A DNA stretch of 64,000 bases from Nereocystis luetkeana (GCA_031213475.1 JARUPZ010000019.1:310001-374000), one strand, 5' to 3'; shown: positions 46,701 through 56,905, counted from the first letter of the stretch. Numbers and translations are program-made. Notes: generated from the letters alone by a model not told the origin.

Positions 46701-47071
46701 ACGCGCTTGAGGCAAGTGTTGCGTCCGCCCGAGAGGTCGACAAACTTGCCCGTGTTGACGGCGTCTGACAAGGTTTTGATGCCAGGAGAAGCAGCAGCAG
46801 CTGCGGCAGCAGCACGCGTCGTTCTGGTTCTTACAGCCGCCGCCGCCGCCGCGTTCGCCGCGGTGGGCGTTTTGGAGGCCTTGGCCTTCTTCTTGGCCTC
46901 GCCGCTTGCCTCCGCCTTCTTGGCCTTGGCCAACAATCGCAGACGATATGATCTGCAAGATGGTCGTCCGTCGCTGGCTGCTGCGCCGTTGCGGCTGAAA
47001 CCATTCGCCGGTTGTCGTTCGTCATTGCTGATCAGGATCGAGCGATATCGACGGTTTGTTTGCCTGAACAC
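40748..47071 (-). CDS. FKBP-type PPIase with C-terminal CS (p23/NudC-like) domain, five exons
   Basis: Exons on the minus strand: A (start uncertain, at most 47071)-46652, B 44337-44248, C 43422-43131, D 42294-42089, E 41044-40748 (stop TGA). All introns are GT-AG and every junction keeps phase. Exon A gives a Lys/Ala-rich lead, then SGGRNTCLKRVDKLGDESDG and PAKGSK. B gives VKVHYKMFLLGGEEIGSSGD and KPFEFFL. C gives HGWDKAVSTMRKGEAA, GPQYAFGAAGAPPKIPQNAT and LELVDW: together one FKBP fold. D is a charged linker ending YLDLYIPVPK. E continues GTRAKDVTCEIHPDRMRVEV, DGSYWLMTD and FLEKRKPYDSLWQDVFYPEE, a CS domain. At most about 434 residues. Odd points: the usual FDSS of FKBP is IGSS and the VI before the core Trp is missing, so isomerase activity may be weak. 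CS domains bind Hsp90 or other clients, so a cytosolic co-chaperone role is inferred. Introns are 2314, 825, 836 and 1044 bp. Some splice sites (GTGCAC, GTCGGC) are non-consensus, and the 5' end needs transcript support. Confidence 0.85.
41300..41406. mobile_element. TA-target MITE in the last intron of the FKBP-CS gene
   Basis: TTACGGGGGACCATAATAAA to TACTATGATCCCCCGTAA. A diverged copy lying inside intron 41045-42088. Confidence 0.82.
44698..44990 (-). repeat. dispersed repeat B, copy 3, in the first intron of the FKBP-CS gene
   Basis: An inverted copy: the complement has CTTCTTCCTGATAGAGTTCT, GTGCGACAG, a GGGGGGCAGCC / GGCTGCCCCC hairpin and GACGTTTCCGTTACGAACAC. Confidence 0.55.
45580..46362 (-). 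mobile_element. hAT-like non-autonomous transposon, copy b, in the first intron of the FKBP-CS gene
   Basis: An inverted copy of the 800-bp family. The right end GAAATCTGAAGCTCAAAATC ... GCATAGGAAAC is the outer end in the minus sense; the left end (GTTTCCAATGCTGTTCGAAC) is more eroded. The GC-rich middle (GCCGACCGCGAACTGCGCG on the complement, near 45880-45900) is retained. It is transcribed as intron if the gene model is right. Confidence 0.62.
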
Positions 47072-48221
47072 GATGATTGATTGGGGGCTGTGTGAGCGTG
47101 AATGTTACAGCAGGTGAGCCAGCTAACGCACGAGAGTTGACCGGGGGTACAGCCGTGAGCCATTTCACCGCCACATGTTTTGAGGTCTGAGCTTTGAGCA
47201 TCGGCACCTCGGGTACCTTTAGAAGCTCAAGTCAATCTTCGAGGAACCGAGTGTAGCGTTGCAGACTTGTCACGGCCATCACCCTGAGTAGGTGCAGTAA
47301 ATAGGGTAGAAATAAGTCTCACCCTCGTGCTAGCCGATCGGCTGTCGCCGCAGTGGACGCCCATTGCCCGCTGAGCGAAATCGTAGGTCGTCGCAAGGGG
47401 CCAGTAGGCGACACGTAAACAAAGGCAGGGCAACACCGCCACACAAAGGGAGATACAACCAGCAGACCACTGATCACCGCCAACGGTAACAGCTCAGTCT
47501 TCATTGCCGCTGTTAGTTATCCTGATCGCAGCCTCTATGGCGTGCTTTTCCAGACGCGTGCGACGTCATGCTACTTTTAAAACCAAAACTGCGGCGCAAA
47601 AGCGGAGTTCATGGTCTATTATGTTGCATTCTTTCTATGGGAATATATACGTTTGATCCCCGGTAAATAGCACCGCACACACGACAAGCAGCAACAGGTA
47701 CAGCCGTTGCACCTCTTTGTTGGGGGCCCTGCGAGTGCTGTCTTTTTTGGCCGTTGCCTGTGCAATAGCTGCACGGCTTTGTTTGCTCTGTGGAGGAGGG
47801 GGGTTTCCCTATGTCCACCCCAGGCGCTCGGATGGGCCTGTTCGGCCGAATACGCTCCAGGTTGAGACGGCGTTGCGTGCGATATGGGCAAGACAGTCGA
47901 AAGAAGCCAGGGAGAACATTCGGAGTGCGCTCGGGCAGGCGAGGCTACAACCGACTAAAGCTCGTCATCGCCATCACCGTGGCTGCCAGCGTCGGGATAG
48001 GCTCGCTCAGTGAGTAGTTTCTGCTCCGCAAGAACCTTTTGACGTCTACAGCAGCAGCAGAAGCAGATAGTCATTGTTGCAGCTGCATTGTTGTACTTGA
48101 TCATACCTGGTACCTGGTACCTACCTCATAGTTTGACATAACAGCAGTCAGTCATTAATAGCACGACTAACCCATACAGAACCCACTGTGCAGTTGTTGT
48201 TGTTGTTGTTGTTGTCTTCAC
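47072..48221. other. no recognised gene; upstream region of the FKBP-CS gene
   Basis: A promoter or earlier 5' exons of the FKBP-CS gene would lie here, but none is identifiable. A frame at 47790-48017 (+), with a basic N-part (GRIRSRLRRRCVRYG) and a short hydrophobic end (LVIAITVAASVGIGSL), could be a small membrane peptide or chance. A GGTACCT-type tract is at 48106-48124 and a (TTG)n run at 48195-48215. Confidence 0.35.
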
Positions 48222-48497
48222 ATTAAATCGCCCTGTCTACCCAGCTTCATCAGTACACCCAGTGTCCGTCCTGATTCCTATCCTCAGTCCTAGAGAGATA
48301 CTGATTCTGTTGTCGCAGACTATGAGACAGAGGAAGACCAAAAAATAAAAATAAATCGCAAATTCAAGTGTCAGCAAGTGAAATGTCAGCGTACCGGGTA
48401 CGAGAACACAACACAAGCAAGACCGGAAAAATATGAGCAAAAAGATAATGAAACGAAAAAACAAAAAATCTGAGATGGAAAAAAAAAAAAAAAAAAC
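48222..48497 (+). repeat. dispersed retroposon-like repeat A, subfamily 2
   Basis: ACATTAAATCGCCCTGTCTA, CCCAGTGTCCGTCCTGATTC, GAGAGATACTGATTCTG, AAATGAAACG-type sequence and an A tail of about 18 bases at 48480-48497. The clean tail supports a retroposon nature. Confidence 0.6.
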
Positions 48498-48782
48498 ATA
48501 ATACAAATAATCACTACGCACGTACATGCGTAGAAAAATATCAAACGAAAAATAAACGAAAAAACGAACGAACCTCATTGGGTAGAATTCAGGCCGCGTG
48601 CAACCAAAGGACCGTGGCTGCGTGAAGGGACACACGCGATGAAAACCAAAAAAGTGAGCCCAACCCTGACCTCAGGTAACTCCGTCCCACATTATTAATA
48701 GTGTGACGGGGGTATGTGGGTTATGAAAAGGAGGAGGAGGTTGGGTGTTAACAGATTGGCATCGAACGCAGTACATGGGTTG

Positions 48783-49072
48783 AGGACCAACGCCCCAACG
48801 GGTAGGGTGGACCGTAACTGGTCCGAGTCCGGCGGGAAGGCCTCATAGCCTTGGTTTTTGTTGGTGGGTGAGCAAACGCAAGTCCCACACTACCCGGGAG
48901 AGATGACTCTCCCGGGTGGCTATCTCCACCGCACCTGCTCCTCTCGGGGGTCAGGTCGGGTCAACGTGCCCAACTGGGCTAAATTGACACACGACACGAA
49001 CGTGGAAGTGTGGTGAGCTTAAGCTTTATTTTTACCAATCCGTCGGAGGATAAAAAAAAAAAAAAAAAAAAA
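48783..49072 (+). mobile_element. SINE-like retroposon, family gamma, copy 2
   Basis: Virtually identical to 18641-18931, ending in 21 A. A GGTTG just before the start and another just after the tail are a likely target duplication. Confidence 0.82.
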
Positions 49073-49115
49073 GGTTGTTGGTCGTGAGTTCGAATCTCAC
49101 GACCACCATGAAATC
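49073..49115 (+). repeat. 3' half of a tRNA or tRNA-like sequence
   Basis: GGTCGTGAGTTCGAATCTCA followed by CGACCACCA forms a perfect T stem-loop (GTGAG/CTCAC around TTCGAAT) and the 3' acceptor strand. No matching 5' half is found before the SINE. It is a tRNA-derived remnant, perhaps the B-box half of an older SINE interrupted by copy gamma-2, not a functional tRNA. Confidence 0.6.
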
Positions 49116-49352
49116 GCTTTTTAAAGAAAAGTGAATTCCCTCATATTAATAGCAAGAATCTAAAAAAATATACTTCTGGACCCCCAAAATTGGAACCGCG
49201 TGTTGGTGGCACGTCGACCCGTATATCCGGTCCGTTCCAAGGGGGGAACAGGCGGTTTGGTTTAACTTTTGTACCAGTAGCCCAACGGACGAAGGCCTTC
49301 ACAAGGGCCGGAAGCAGTGTCTATCTAGACTACGCTACGTGCGGAATTATTC

Positions 49353-50145
49353 ACTGAGGCCGTTACCTATGGGGTTCGATTTTTGAGCTTCAGATTTTGA
49401 CCCGATCGCATTTTCTGATGTGGACTTGGCAAATCGAAACAGTCTTCCTACTCGTATGCGGAAAAAACAGATTTATTGTGTGTGTACGAGATTCGAGCAA
49501 ACGCCGAGACCAACTTCTGTTTTTGTGGTTTGGATCCCCGAAGAGACGCGGTGGGTGCGCTGCCTTGCGCGCAGGACCCAAGCGTCCGAGCCAAGGCCGA
49601 CTGCCTCTGACCTGCGGCGAAAAGGCGTGGCGAGTGCGCTAGAGACGACCTGTCTTGGTGTTTGGGGTTTATTTTTGTGACTGAACTGCGCTGCTGTACA
49701 GCAGCAGTGTAGTTACTAGTGCTCGTACGTATCCACGGAGAGGTGCGTGCCGAGTGCGCTTCTCTTGGTCTCTAGGACCGAGCCCGCGCCAGGCGACTGT
49801 AGTTTGACCACGGAGGGACGCGCCGACCGCCGCCAGAGCGTCGGGCGCGAAGCAACGTCGCTATACAGCTGCGTCACCCTCCAACTCATCGATCGTTCTG
49901 CTGCTGTTTGCTGTCGTGGATAACATCTTGAATTTAGAGAGCATGCCATTTTTCGATTTGAAAATCTGATGACCCCGGTCGTCGAATTTTGGGCCAAAAT
50001 CCGACGACTTGGGTCATCGGATTATCAAATCGAAAAAATCCGATCGGATTTCCCATATTTGGACTGCACAAGCAGGGTCGTTCGTTTTTGAGATCGAAAA
50101 ATACAAATCTGAAGCTCTAAATCGAACCGCATAGGAAACAGCCTG
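49353..50145 (+). mobile_element. hAT-like non-autonomous transposon, copy c
   Basis: The best preserved copy of the 800-bp family: left end CCTATGGGGTTCGATTTTTG and AGCTTCAGATTTTG, right end AAATCTGAAGCTCTAAATCG and AACCGCATAGG, i.e. inverted repeats of about 35 bp. No coding capacity for a transposase. Confidence 0.68.
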
Positions 50146-52600
50146 ACTGACTGTAATGCCGTTGCTGTACTCGTACCAGCACCTACTGCTACTATTTCGG
50201 GCGAACATACTACTACTGATGTAGATGTAGTTGTTGTTTGTTGTTGTTCTCACATTAAATCTCTGACGAAGGAGACCGTGGTCACACAAAGGTGCTGGAG
50301 CCCTAGGAAGATCCGAAAAACGAAAAAAAACGAAAATTCGGCTGCCTCAAAATACACGAGACGAAAAAAGCGCACGCAAGATAAAACCAATGTGCAAAAC
50401 TGAACTAACATGGCCGCGGGTATATCCTCTCAACTATAACATAGATAGAAGAGTACCCCCGTTCCCACCACTAACCAACTCGTGGCTGCTGACTACAGCG
50501 GATGCTGTCTGAAGTGCTGCCTGCACCCTACGAAACGCACGGTAGTCGTGAAAACGAAAGAGGAACACACCTACCTGCCTGCTATCTGGAGTGTTGTCAG
50601 AGTGAAGACTCGCGGGTATGCAGTGAAAAAAGGAGCAATCGAACCTTACTACCTCACGAATATCAACCATCGCCATCTCTTCCTGGACTGTCTGACGCAA
50701 TAAAGTTGCAGCACAGTTATGATACCACGTCCCTGATAATTGCGTAGGTGATTCCCCATGAAGGGTATACCACTCGTTAAACTACAAAGACCAGTGACGA
50801 CGTTTATAACGAGTACCGGTAGATACTATTCTGCCTCGTGAAAAACAATACCAGGAAAAAAACAAACTATGACTGCTTCTCTCGTGATGATAGTGTGCGC
50901 GCAGATCATGGGTCTCCATGCACCGTCTTCCTGCCGCTCTTCATGGCCGCATCATCGCCTTGGCCCAATCCACCCGCTCCTTTGCGCGTGCACTCGTTGC
51001 CATTCCCTTCCAGTCGTTTCCCTTTCTCCGTCATCCTGAAAAACAAAATGCTCCTCGCACTTGCGGTTCTGATCTGGAAAATAAAAATTCTCGCGCAGGG
51101 GGAGGTCAATCCGTCTCTTCCCCGCACGTCGACGCTCAGTCTCCCTCCTCCCTCGTCGTCGAATCCAGCCTCCTACCGGCGCAATTGACTGTGCCGTAGT
51201 GTGGCCTGTGGTGGCGCCTGCCTCCGCGCACGGACACCCCGATTGAGCATTGCTGCTCTGCCGCAGCTGCCTAAAAAAGACGCGCGAATCGTAGGTCTCC
51301 GTGTCTGACGCACCACGTACGACCCAACTCTACTGCCGCCTGAGCCTCGCGGCCTCAGGCAGCAGCAAGAAGGTATCACTCCTTGAGGGTGAGTCCGGCC
51401 TTACACCCGCCAGAAAGACCTACCCCACTCGCTATTAGCCTGATAGGGCATGCCTCGCAGCATTCCTTGCCGAGGCAGCGAGGGGAACGGAAGATAGTAT
51501 TCATACCCCACGACAGACCCAAAAAGCGTATATTCCCCGTATGTCTATACACCAAATTTGGTTCCGATTACTAAATATTGTATCTTCCTCCGTGTTCGTA
51601 CGTGACACTCCTCCGCCTCTGCCCACGAAACGCCGATGTGCCACGTCGGTGCCCGTTCAGCATCGATCGATTCCTACCCAACCCTCCCGCCTCCACCCCT
51701 CCCCCCCGCGAACGTATGCTCGCATTATGTGTCATGGCGGCTTATTTCTTACGAGGTACCCGGCACCATCGTGGACGGAACTGTAAGGATCTTTTAGACA
51801 TGAATATGACTACTGTAGGCAACGGTCCTTACATTTCCGTCCAATGTGGCACCAGTCGGGTCTTAGCAGATACCACGCAGAACGGAAATGTTGGGAACGT
51901 GTAGGCTTTAATGTGCGTAGTAAACGGACCATACGTTTCCGGACAAGAGAGGTTCCGGCGTGTCTTACAGTAGGTACTCGTACCAGAATGTCTTACACTT
52001 GTACGGAAATATGATGAACGGTTTAATTATGAAGTCAGTGTCAAAAGGGGTCTATATTTCCGGTCAGAGTGGTATGTCCTGCTGCAGTCTTCCCTGGTTC
52101 TGCTTCGTCACCCCCCCCCCCCCTTCCGCCCTTACGAGTATTATGTATGGGTTGGGTTGGCATTGGTTGGCAACGACACTGTAAAACATGCCGCTCGTTA
52201 CTTGACCTTTGTAGACAACCAGGGTACTTTTTCTTTTTTTGGCGTTCGGTCACAGCTGGTTGTCAAGTTAGATCTTTTGGGCGAGGTGATCAACCTTTAC
52301 TCCGCGCAAGTGGGAATGCTCGTATCACGTAGTGCTCATGGTAAGATACCCAAGAGGCAGTTACATAGTTCTCCCACTGCTGTCTCTGGAAGTGACTACA
52401 CCGGAAATTGAATCAACTCATTGCAGCTGTTATCCATATGCAAGTCCGCCTCACGAGCGGTCCTTAGTAAGATGCAGCTCACCCTTCATGCGACTCGCCG
52501 GAGACCTCACGGCGCTTCACGCTTGGTGCAAGCAATGTCTCCCTGGCGGGTGAAAACCCGTCATGCTCCGTCCCGGCATTGTAGGGATGCGAGGGTCTAT
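50146..52600. other. no recognised gene
   Basis: Mostly unassigned. A short repeat A scrap (CACATTAAATCTC) is near 50252. 50880-51200 is GC-rich and open on both strands for about 100 codons without a recognisable domain. 51575-52600 has several 70-110-codon frames, also unrecognised. TTTCCG-GTC(A/C)GAG-type short repeats occur near 51928-52080. Confidence 0.35.
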
Positions 52601-52676
52601 GGTCATACGACTACGGCCATGCATGAGATCGAGTACATCTCTCCTATCGAGTACTCCCCCCCCCCCCCCCCCCCTC
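52601..52676 (+). repeat. short repeat ending in a C tract, copy 1
   Basis: ATGGTCATACGACTACGGCC ... CTATCGAGTA followed by about 20 C. The same sequence with its own C tract occurs at 56103-56176. Confidence 0.7.
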
Positions 52677-52811
52677 CCCACCTACGACTACGGCTTTGTA
52701 TAACATGAATACCCCCCCCCTCTCCCCTGGTGTGTCGAAAACCGATTGAACGATCGACCAACAAATGAATGAACAGTTTTAGCAGCCCGGTCACGACAAG
52801 AAGACCGCGAT

Positions 52812-52947
52812 ATGGACGAGTTCATCAAGGAATTCCAGGGAATGTACGAAAAGGAAGGGAGGTCGGGCGTGGGGGGGGCTGCCCCCGATGCCGGTGGCGA
52901 CGGGGAGAGAGTCGTGCGCTATGACCCCAAAGCTAGGGCGTTTGTCG
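52812..52947 (+). CDS. candidate first exon of an unrecognised small gene
   Basis: The ATG frame gives MDEFIKEFQGMYEKEG, a Gly-rich stretch and VVRYDPKARAFV, then a good donor (GTCG|GTAAGC). GC content and codon use rise sharply over the exon. The exon ends one base into a codon. I know no family with this sequence. A MITE sits in the presumed intron at 53101-53211. The candidate partner exon is at 57382-57563. Confidence 0.45.
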
Positions 52948-53100
52948 GTAAGCAATTTTTTTTTTTTCTTCTTTTAACGTTGGTTTTTTTTAACGTTTTT
53001 TTTTTCTCGTTTTTTTCGGGGGACGGGGAGAGGGGGGGTTCGGTTTTCCTGGGGGGGTTTTTCAGTTGTATATCTGGTACTTTTTGCTCTACCTGGTATT

Positions 53101-53211
53101 TTACGGGGGACCATAGTTAATAGGACCAAATATTGTTGGTAAAAATGGTTAGATATATACGAGTAGTTTTTTATTTATGCTATAGGCCCTATTAACTATG
53201 GTCCCCCGTAA
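53101..53211. mobile_element. TA-target MITE
   Basis: A complete copy: TTACGGGGGACCATAGTTAA ... TTAACTATGGTCCCCCGTAA, flanked by TT on the left and TA on the right. Confidence 0.9.
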
Positions 53212-53690
53212 TAGTTTACAGAGAGTAGGAGTAGTAGGGCTGGGTGGGATCGTCGCGCCTCCTCTTCTGCGAGAACCGAACGCATCGAAGAAGCAGCAGG
53301 GGGGTAAAAAACACGATGGCAACGACTGACCCCGGAAACACAACGCCTCACGAACATGGTGAAAAAATGAACGACCCGGGAAAGCACGGTAAAACGGCCC
53401 ACGAACCCGGCTCAGTACGTAGCACACGCAAGAAATCTAGTTACTATACATACAATAGACATCTGACAACATGCAAAGAACAAAAAAACGATATGCAAGG
53501 GGCCTCAAACTTCTGCGCGCCGTTTCAACCCGCTATTGGACTGTGTAAGGGGACAGGTACCAAATCTGATGAGGGGCGTTGGTTTGTAAATTGGGGGCCT
53601 GATCCCGAACGCACCAGGGTCCCTCGAGTGGGTTCACCCGTCGTATCCTAAAAGGATTGCATACCTCGGGCAGACCGTCGATTTCCACGT
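53212..53690. other. unassigned
   Basis: Plus frame 53244-53651 is open for 135 codons (PFQPAIGLCKGTGTKSDEGR near the end). It is not recognised, and I see no good splice acceptor joining it to the exon at 52812. Confidence 0.25.
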
Positions 53691-54215
53691 TATGATCTAC
53701 CGTAGATCATTCAGGGCGGATGTATTCCTCGTCTCTTGTGTTGCCGCGGGGGAGGCGTAAAATCTGCATGGTTTAGGGCAGGTTTCCTGGGTTGGATCTG
53801 TACTGTACAGATCCTTCATGACATCTAGTAACCGTAGGCTAGGATCTAGATGCCTTATCTGATCTGTTTGTAGATTATCTATCTGTAGATGATCTAGATG
53901 ATCTATCTGCCCGACGCGTAAACGACTATTGGTAGACGACATAGATGTAGATTATCTAGATGATCTAGGTCATCTAGGTCATCTATATGTGGATGATCTA
54001 TCTGTAGATGATCTATCTGCCCAACGTGTGACTGAATCTTTGTAGATGATATATCTGTGGATTTACCTATCTGTAGATTATCTACGTGCCCGACGTGTGA
54101 ATGGATATTTGTAGATGATCTATCTGTAGATCATTCAGCCGGCCGACGTGTGAATTGTTATTTGTAGATGATCTATCTGTAGATAGTGCATCTAGCCCGA
54201 CGTGTGAATGTTTTG
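53691..54215. repeat. complex tandem repeat of TAGATGATCTATCTG units
   Basis: Many copies of TAGATGATCTATCTG, grouped into longer blocks of about 60 bp that include GCCCGACGTGTGAAT (near 53910, 54020, 54090, 54150, 54198). TAGATGATCTA is nearly palindromic. The head (GGATCTGTACTGTACAGATC near 53798) recurs in inverted form at 56.7 kb. Confidence 0.8.
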
Positions 54216-54700
54216 TCCAAGTTCGACGGAGGACGGGGGCCAGACCGAGACCCAGTATATGAGTGGGTTGGTGTCGTCGCTGCGCCGCCACAGAGGAGTA
54301 CAAGTAAAATCTGGTGTTTCCGTAACTTCCAACTTTTGAGAGCAGGAAACGGCCGACACACACCCTGCTCCCACACTCGGCACACCCCGACCCCACGCCG
54401 ACCTGACTTGATATCCCCCCCCCCCAGACGTGAGCCCTCCAAATTCACCCCGGATATTTGGTCAAGGTCTTGAATGCACATTGGCACACACCCTGAGTAC
54501 CACAGCTTCAGATTCAGTTCCCCTCTTCAAGGGGTATAGGTCCTGCATGAGGCCATATAAAGCACGTATTACCGGTACTCTCGATCGAAGTATGACACAG
54601 CTTGCAACGATGAGCTTCGACGAAATCCTCGATCTCACCAAGAGTACACAAAAAAAAAAAATTGACACGCCGCAGATTTTGTTTTTCACTAGTCAGTGGA
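54216..54700. other. no recognised gene
   Basis: Unassigned sequence with a C run near 54415. Short frames show no recognisable protein similarity. Confidence 0.35.
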
Positions 54701-55400
54701 GACGGGGGGGGGGGGGGGGGGGGTTACTTATCTGTTGCTTGCCTTGGTCGTGTGGCCATTGACCACGCATCCCTTTCGAGACGGAGCACCGTTCCTACTC
54801 CTAATGGAGACACCTCCAACATCTGGGCGCTCATTACGTTGCTTCCACAAATTACTGTACATAAAAAGTTTTTGCTAATCTTGTCCTCTTGCTGTTTCGC
54901 CGCCTGTGGCCACCATCCATCTCCTAGGATAGCGATCGTTTTCTCGGTGCTATGTAGTGTACCAAACTCCTCCATGTCACTTTCGTATAATTCCCTCATC
55001 TCCTTCTCTAAGACATCCCGTTCCTCCTTGTGCTTTTGACATTCTTCTACTTCTGCTACGTGAGTTCTGCTCTCTATTGCTTTCCCACACGGGCACATCT
55101 TGTGCATCTACTTCCTCCTCCTCCTCCCGGCTACTGGTAGACCTTTTTCTTCTTTCTGGCAGGCCCAGGTCCCCTACACGAGATCGCCGGTTCACCATTC
55201 TCGCGGAAGTCCAGTGGGCCGTGCAAACACGTCTTTGTTCCTCCCCCTTCGCCCATCCCGTATGTCTCTTCAGTATTTCTCCGATTTCACGTTGTTTCTT
55301 AGCGCTAGTCTTTCCCTTCTTCCTACCCTTCCTTCTGCTTCTGCCTTGCACCTCCCACACCTCTCTGCGGACGTATTGCCTTTTTACTATTTTTGTACTA
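54701..55400 (-). mobile_element. LINE (second family) ORF2 C-terminus, 3' end at a C tract
   Basis: The minus frame encodes CPCGKAIESRTHVAEVEECQ, KHKEERDVLEKEMRELYESD and KTIAILGDGWWPQAAKQQED; upstream in another frame is KKQREIGEILKRHTGWAKGE (about 55310). This is an RT-associated C-terminal zinc-binding and helical region. The LINE ends after GCAACAGATAAGTAA in a run of 17 C (plus-strand G 54706-54722). The RT core is missing. Confidence 0.7.
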
Positions 55401-55888
55401 CAGGGGGGGGGGTTGGGGGTATTCTGAAACCAGGTGAACTAAACATCCGAAAAAATGATACCTGATATGTTCTCATTCCGTCCTGTGATCACAACGCGCC
55501 GGTTGGTTTCCCATTCTGAGCTCTGGAGGTATGGTGTGTCGTTTTCTCGTTTTTCAGGGTCTTCCTCGCTCTCCCAGCTGTTTTTTTTGTATACTTGGAA
55601 GTAGTTCGCCCACGGGACGCACCCCAACACCCTGATCCCACCCGACTTTACCCATCAAAATCAAGGTTTCGACAAGAACAGAACGGCCACAACAAAAAAG
55701 GAGACAACCGAAAACCCACGAGAAGTAGATGAAACGACCTGTTGAAATTAATACACCTCTTCCTAAGGTCAGAATGAGAAACAATACACCAAAATGGCGA
55801 GATGTCTGGACGGATTCTTGAACAGATGGCGTTTCTTTTTAGAAGCATGTTTTGAGTCCCCCCCCCCCACTATTGGAGGTGGTCTCTA
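55401..55888. other. no recognised gene
   Basis: Unassigned; a short C run at about 55859-55869. Confidence 0.35.
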
Positions 55889-55994
55889 TTGCCGGGGACC
55901 AATAGTAAATAGGACCAAATGTTGTTAGTGGAAATAGGTAAATATGTAGATTTTTGTGTATACCGTAGGTCCTATTTACTATGGTCCCCCGTAA
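55889..55994. mobile_element. TA-target MITE
   Basis: TTGCCGGGGACCAATAGTAA to TACTATGGTCCCCCGTAA; the left end is slightly diverged. Confidence 0.85.
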
Positions 55995-56003
55995 TATTAG
56001 GAG

Positions 56004-56098
56004 TGGGAACCGGTGCTCCGTCTCGAAAGGGGGACGTAGTCAACGGTCGAAAATAATAAGGCACGCAACAAATGAGTGCGCCACCCCCCCCCCCCCCC
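56004..56098 (+). mobile_element. LINE (second family) extreme 3' end with C tract
   Basis: Contains GGTGCTCCGTCTCGAAAGGG, GTCAACGGTCGAAA and GCAACAAATGAGTGCGCCA followed by about 16 C. Only the last about 80 bases of the element are present. Confidence 0.65.
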
Positions 56099-56102
56099 AA
56101 CC

Positions 56103-56176
56103 TATGGTCATACGACTACGGCCATGCATGAGATCGAGTACACCTCTCCTATCGAGTACCCCCCCCCCCCCCCCCA
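56103..56176 (+). repeat. short repeat ending in a C tract, copy 2
   Basis: ATGGTCATACGACTACGGCC ... CCTATCGAGTA then about 17 C, as at 52601-52676. It is wedged between two LINE 3' ends. Confidence 0.7.
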
Positions 56177-56179
56177 ACC

Positions 56180-56514
56180 CCCTGTGAAATATACAAGGAG
56201 GAACGGGATGTGCTAGAAGAGGAGATGAGGGAAATAGAAGAATGTGACATGGAGGAGTTTGACACACTAGATAGCAGCGAGAAAACGATCGCTATCCTAG
56301 GAGATGGATGGTGGCCACAGGCGGCCAAACAGGAAGGGGATAAGATTAGCAAAAAGTTTCTATGTAGTATATGGAAACAACGTAATGAGCGCCCAATTGT
56401 TGGAGGTGTCTCTATTAGGAGTAGGAACGGTGCTCCGTCTCGAAAGGGATGCATGGTCAACGGTCAAATGACTAAGGCAAGCAACAAATGAGTACGCCCC
56501 CCCCCCCCCCCCCA
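56180..56514 (+). mobile_element. LINE (second family) ORF2 C-terminus with C tract
   Basis: The open frame YKEERDVLEEEMREIEECDM, DSSEKTIAILGDGWWPQAAK, KFLCSIWKQRNERPIVGGVS, ending NGQMTKASNK and a stop at 56491, then ACG and about 18 C. It is an uninterrupted copy of the tail seen inverted at 54.7-55.1 kb. Confidence 0.75.
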
Positions 56515-56639
56515 ACCCCTTGTATGAGGACTCGAAAATAGGAGATGGAAGTGGCGTGGTCGTGTTTTTCGTTTAAAAATACTTCGGAACGACACTTACG
56601 ATAGTATATTAGGGTCTAACCTGTGGTCTCGTCCTCTCA

Positions 56640-56905
56640 CACAGCTCGTGTCTACGTATTGTTCACACCTCGAACAGATAATGATCTATCGATCTACAGA
56701 TCACAGATAATCTAGATCCTGACCTGGCGTCATCAGACGCTGTGCAGGATCTGTGTAATACAGATCCAAACCAGGAAGTATGTCCTATCATATGTATAGC
56801 GCATGCAGGGTATACGGTGTCCATCCGGCAACTTGAGGCAGATAATAAAGATCAGGGATCTAGCTATCTATCTATATTTCTATCTATCTATCTGCCCACG
56901 AAGTA
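56640..56905 (-). repeat. inverted partner of the 53.76-54.2 kb repeat
   Basis: The complement of GATCTGTGTAATACAGATCC and CTAGATCCTGACC matches the head of the 53.8-kb array, and short GATCTA/CTATCTAT runs follow. With the LINE copies, the 53.8-55.1 and 56.2-56.9 kb segments form an inverted arrangement. Confidence 0.55.

Noticed and set aside
46629-46958. Alternative minus-strand frame rich in Gln, Arg and Cys
   Set aside because: It is out of frame with the FKBP start and produced by the Ala/Lys-rich codons of exon A.
49073-49115. Functional tRNA gene
   Set aside because: Only the T arm and 3' acceptor strand are present; there is no D arm or anticodon arm upstream.
53860-54210. CRISPR-like array
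   Set aside because: The repeats are nested and variable without uniform spacers. The context is a eukaryotic repeat landscape with no cas genes.
56103-56176. 5S rRNA-like sequence (ACTACGGCCATGCATGAGATC)
   Set aside because: It resembles the start of 5S rRNA only over a few bases, and the internal control elements and remaining length are absent.
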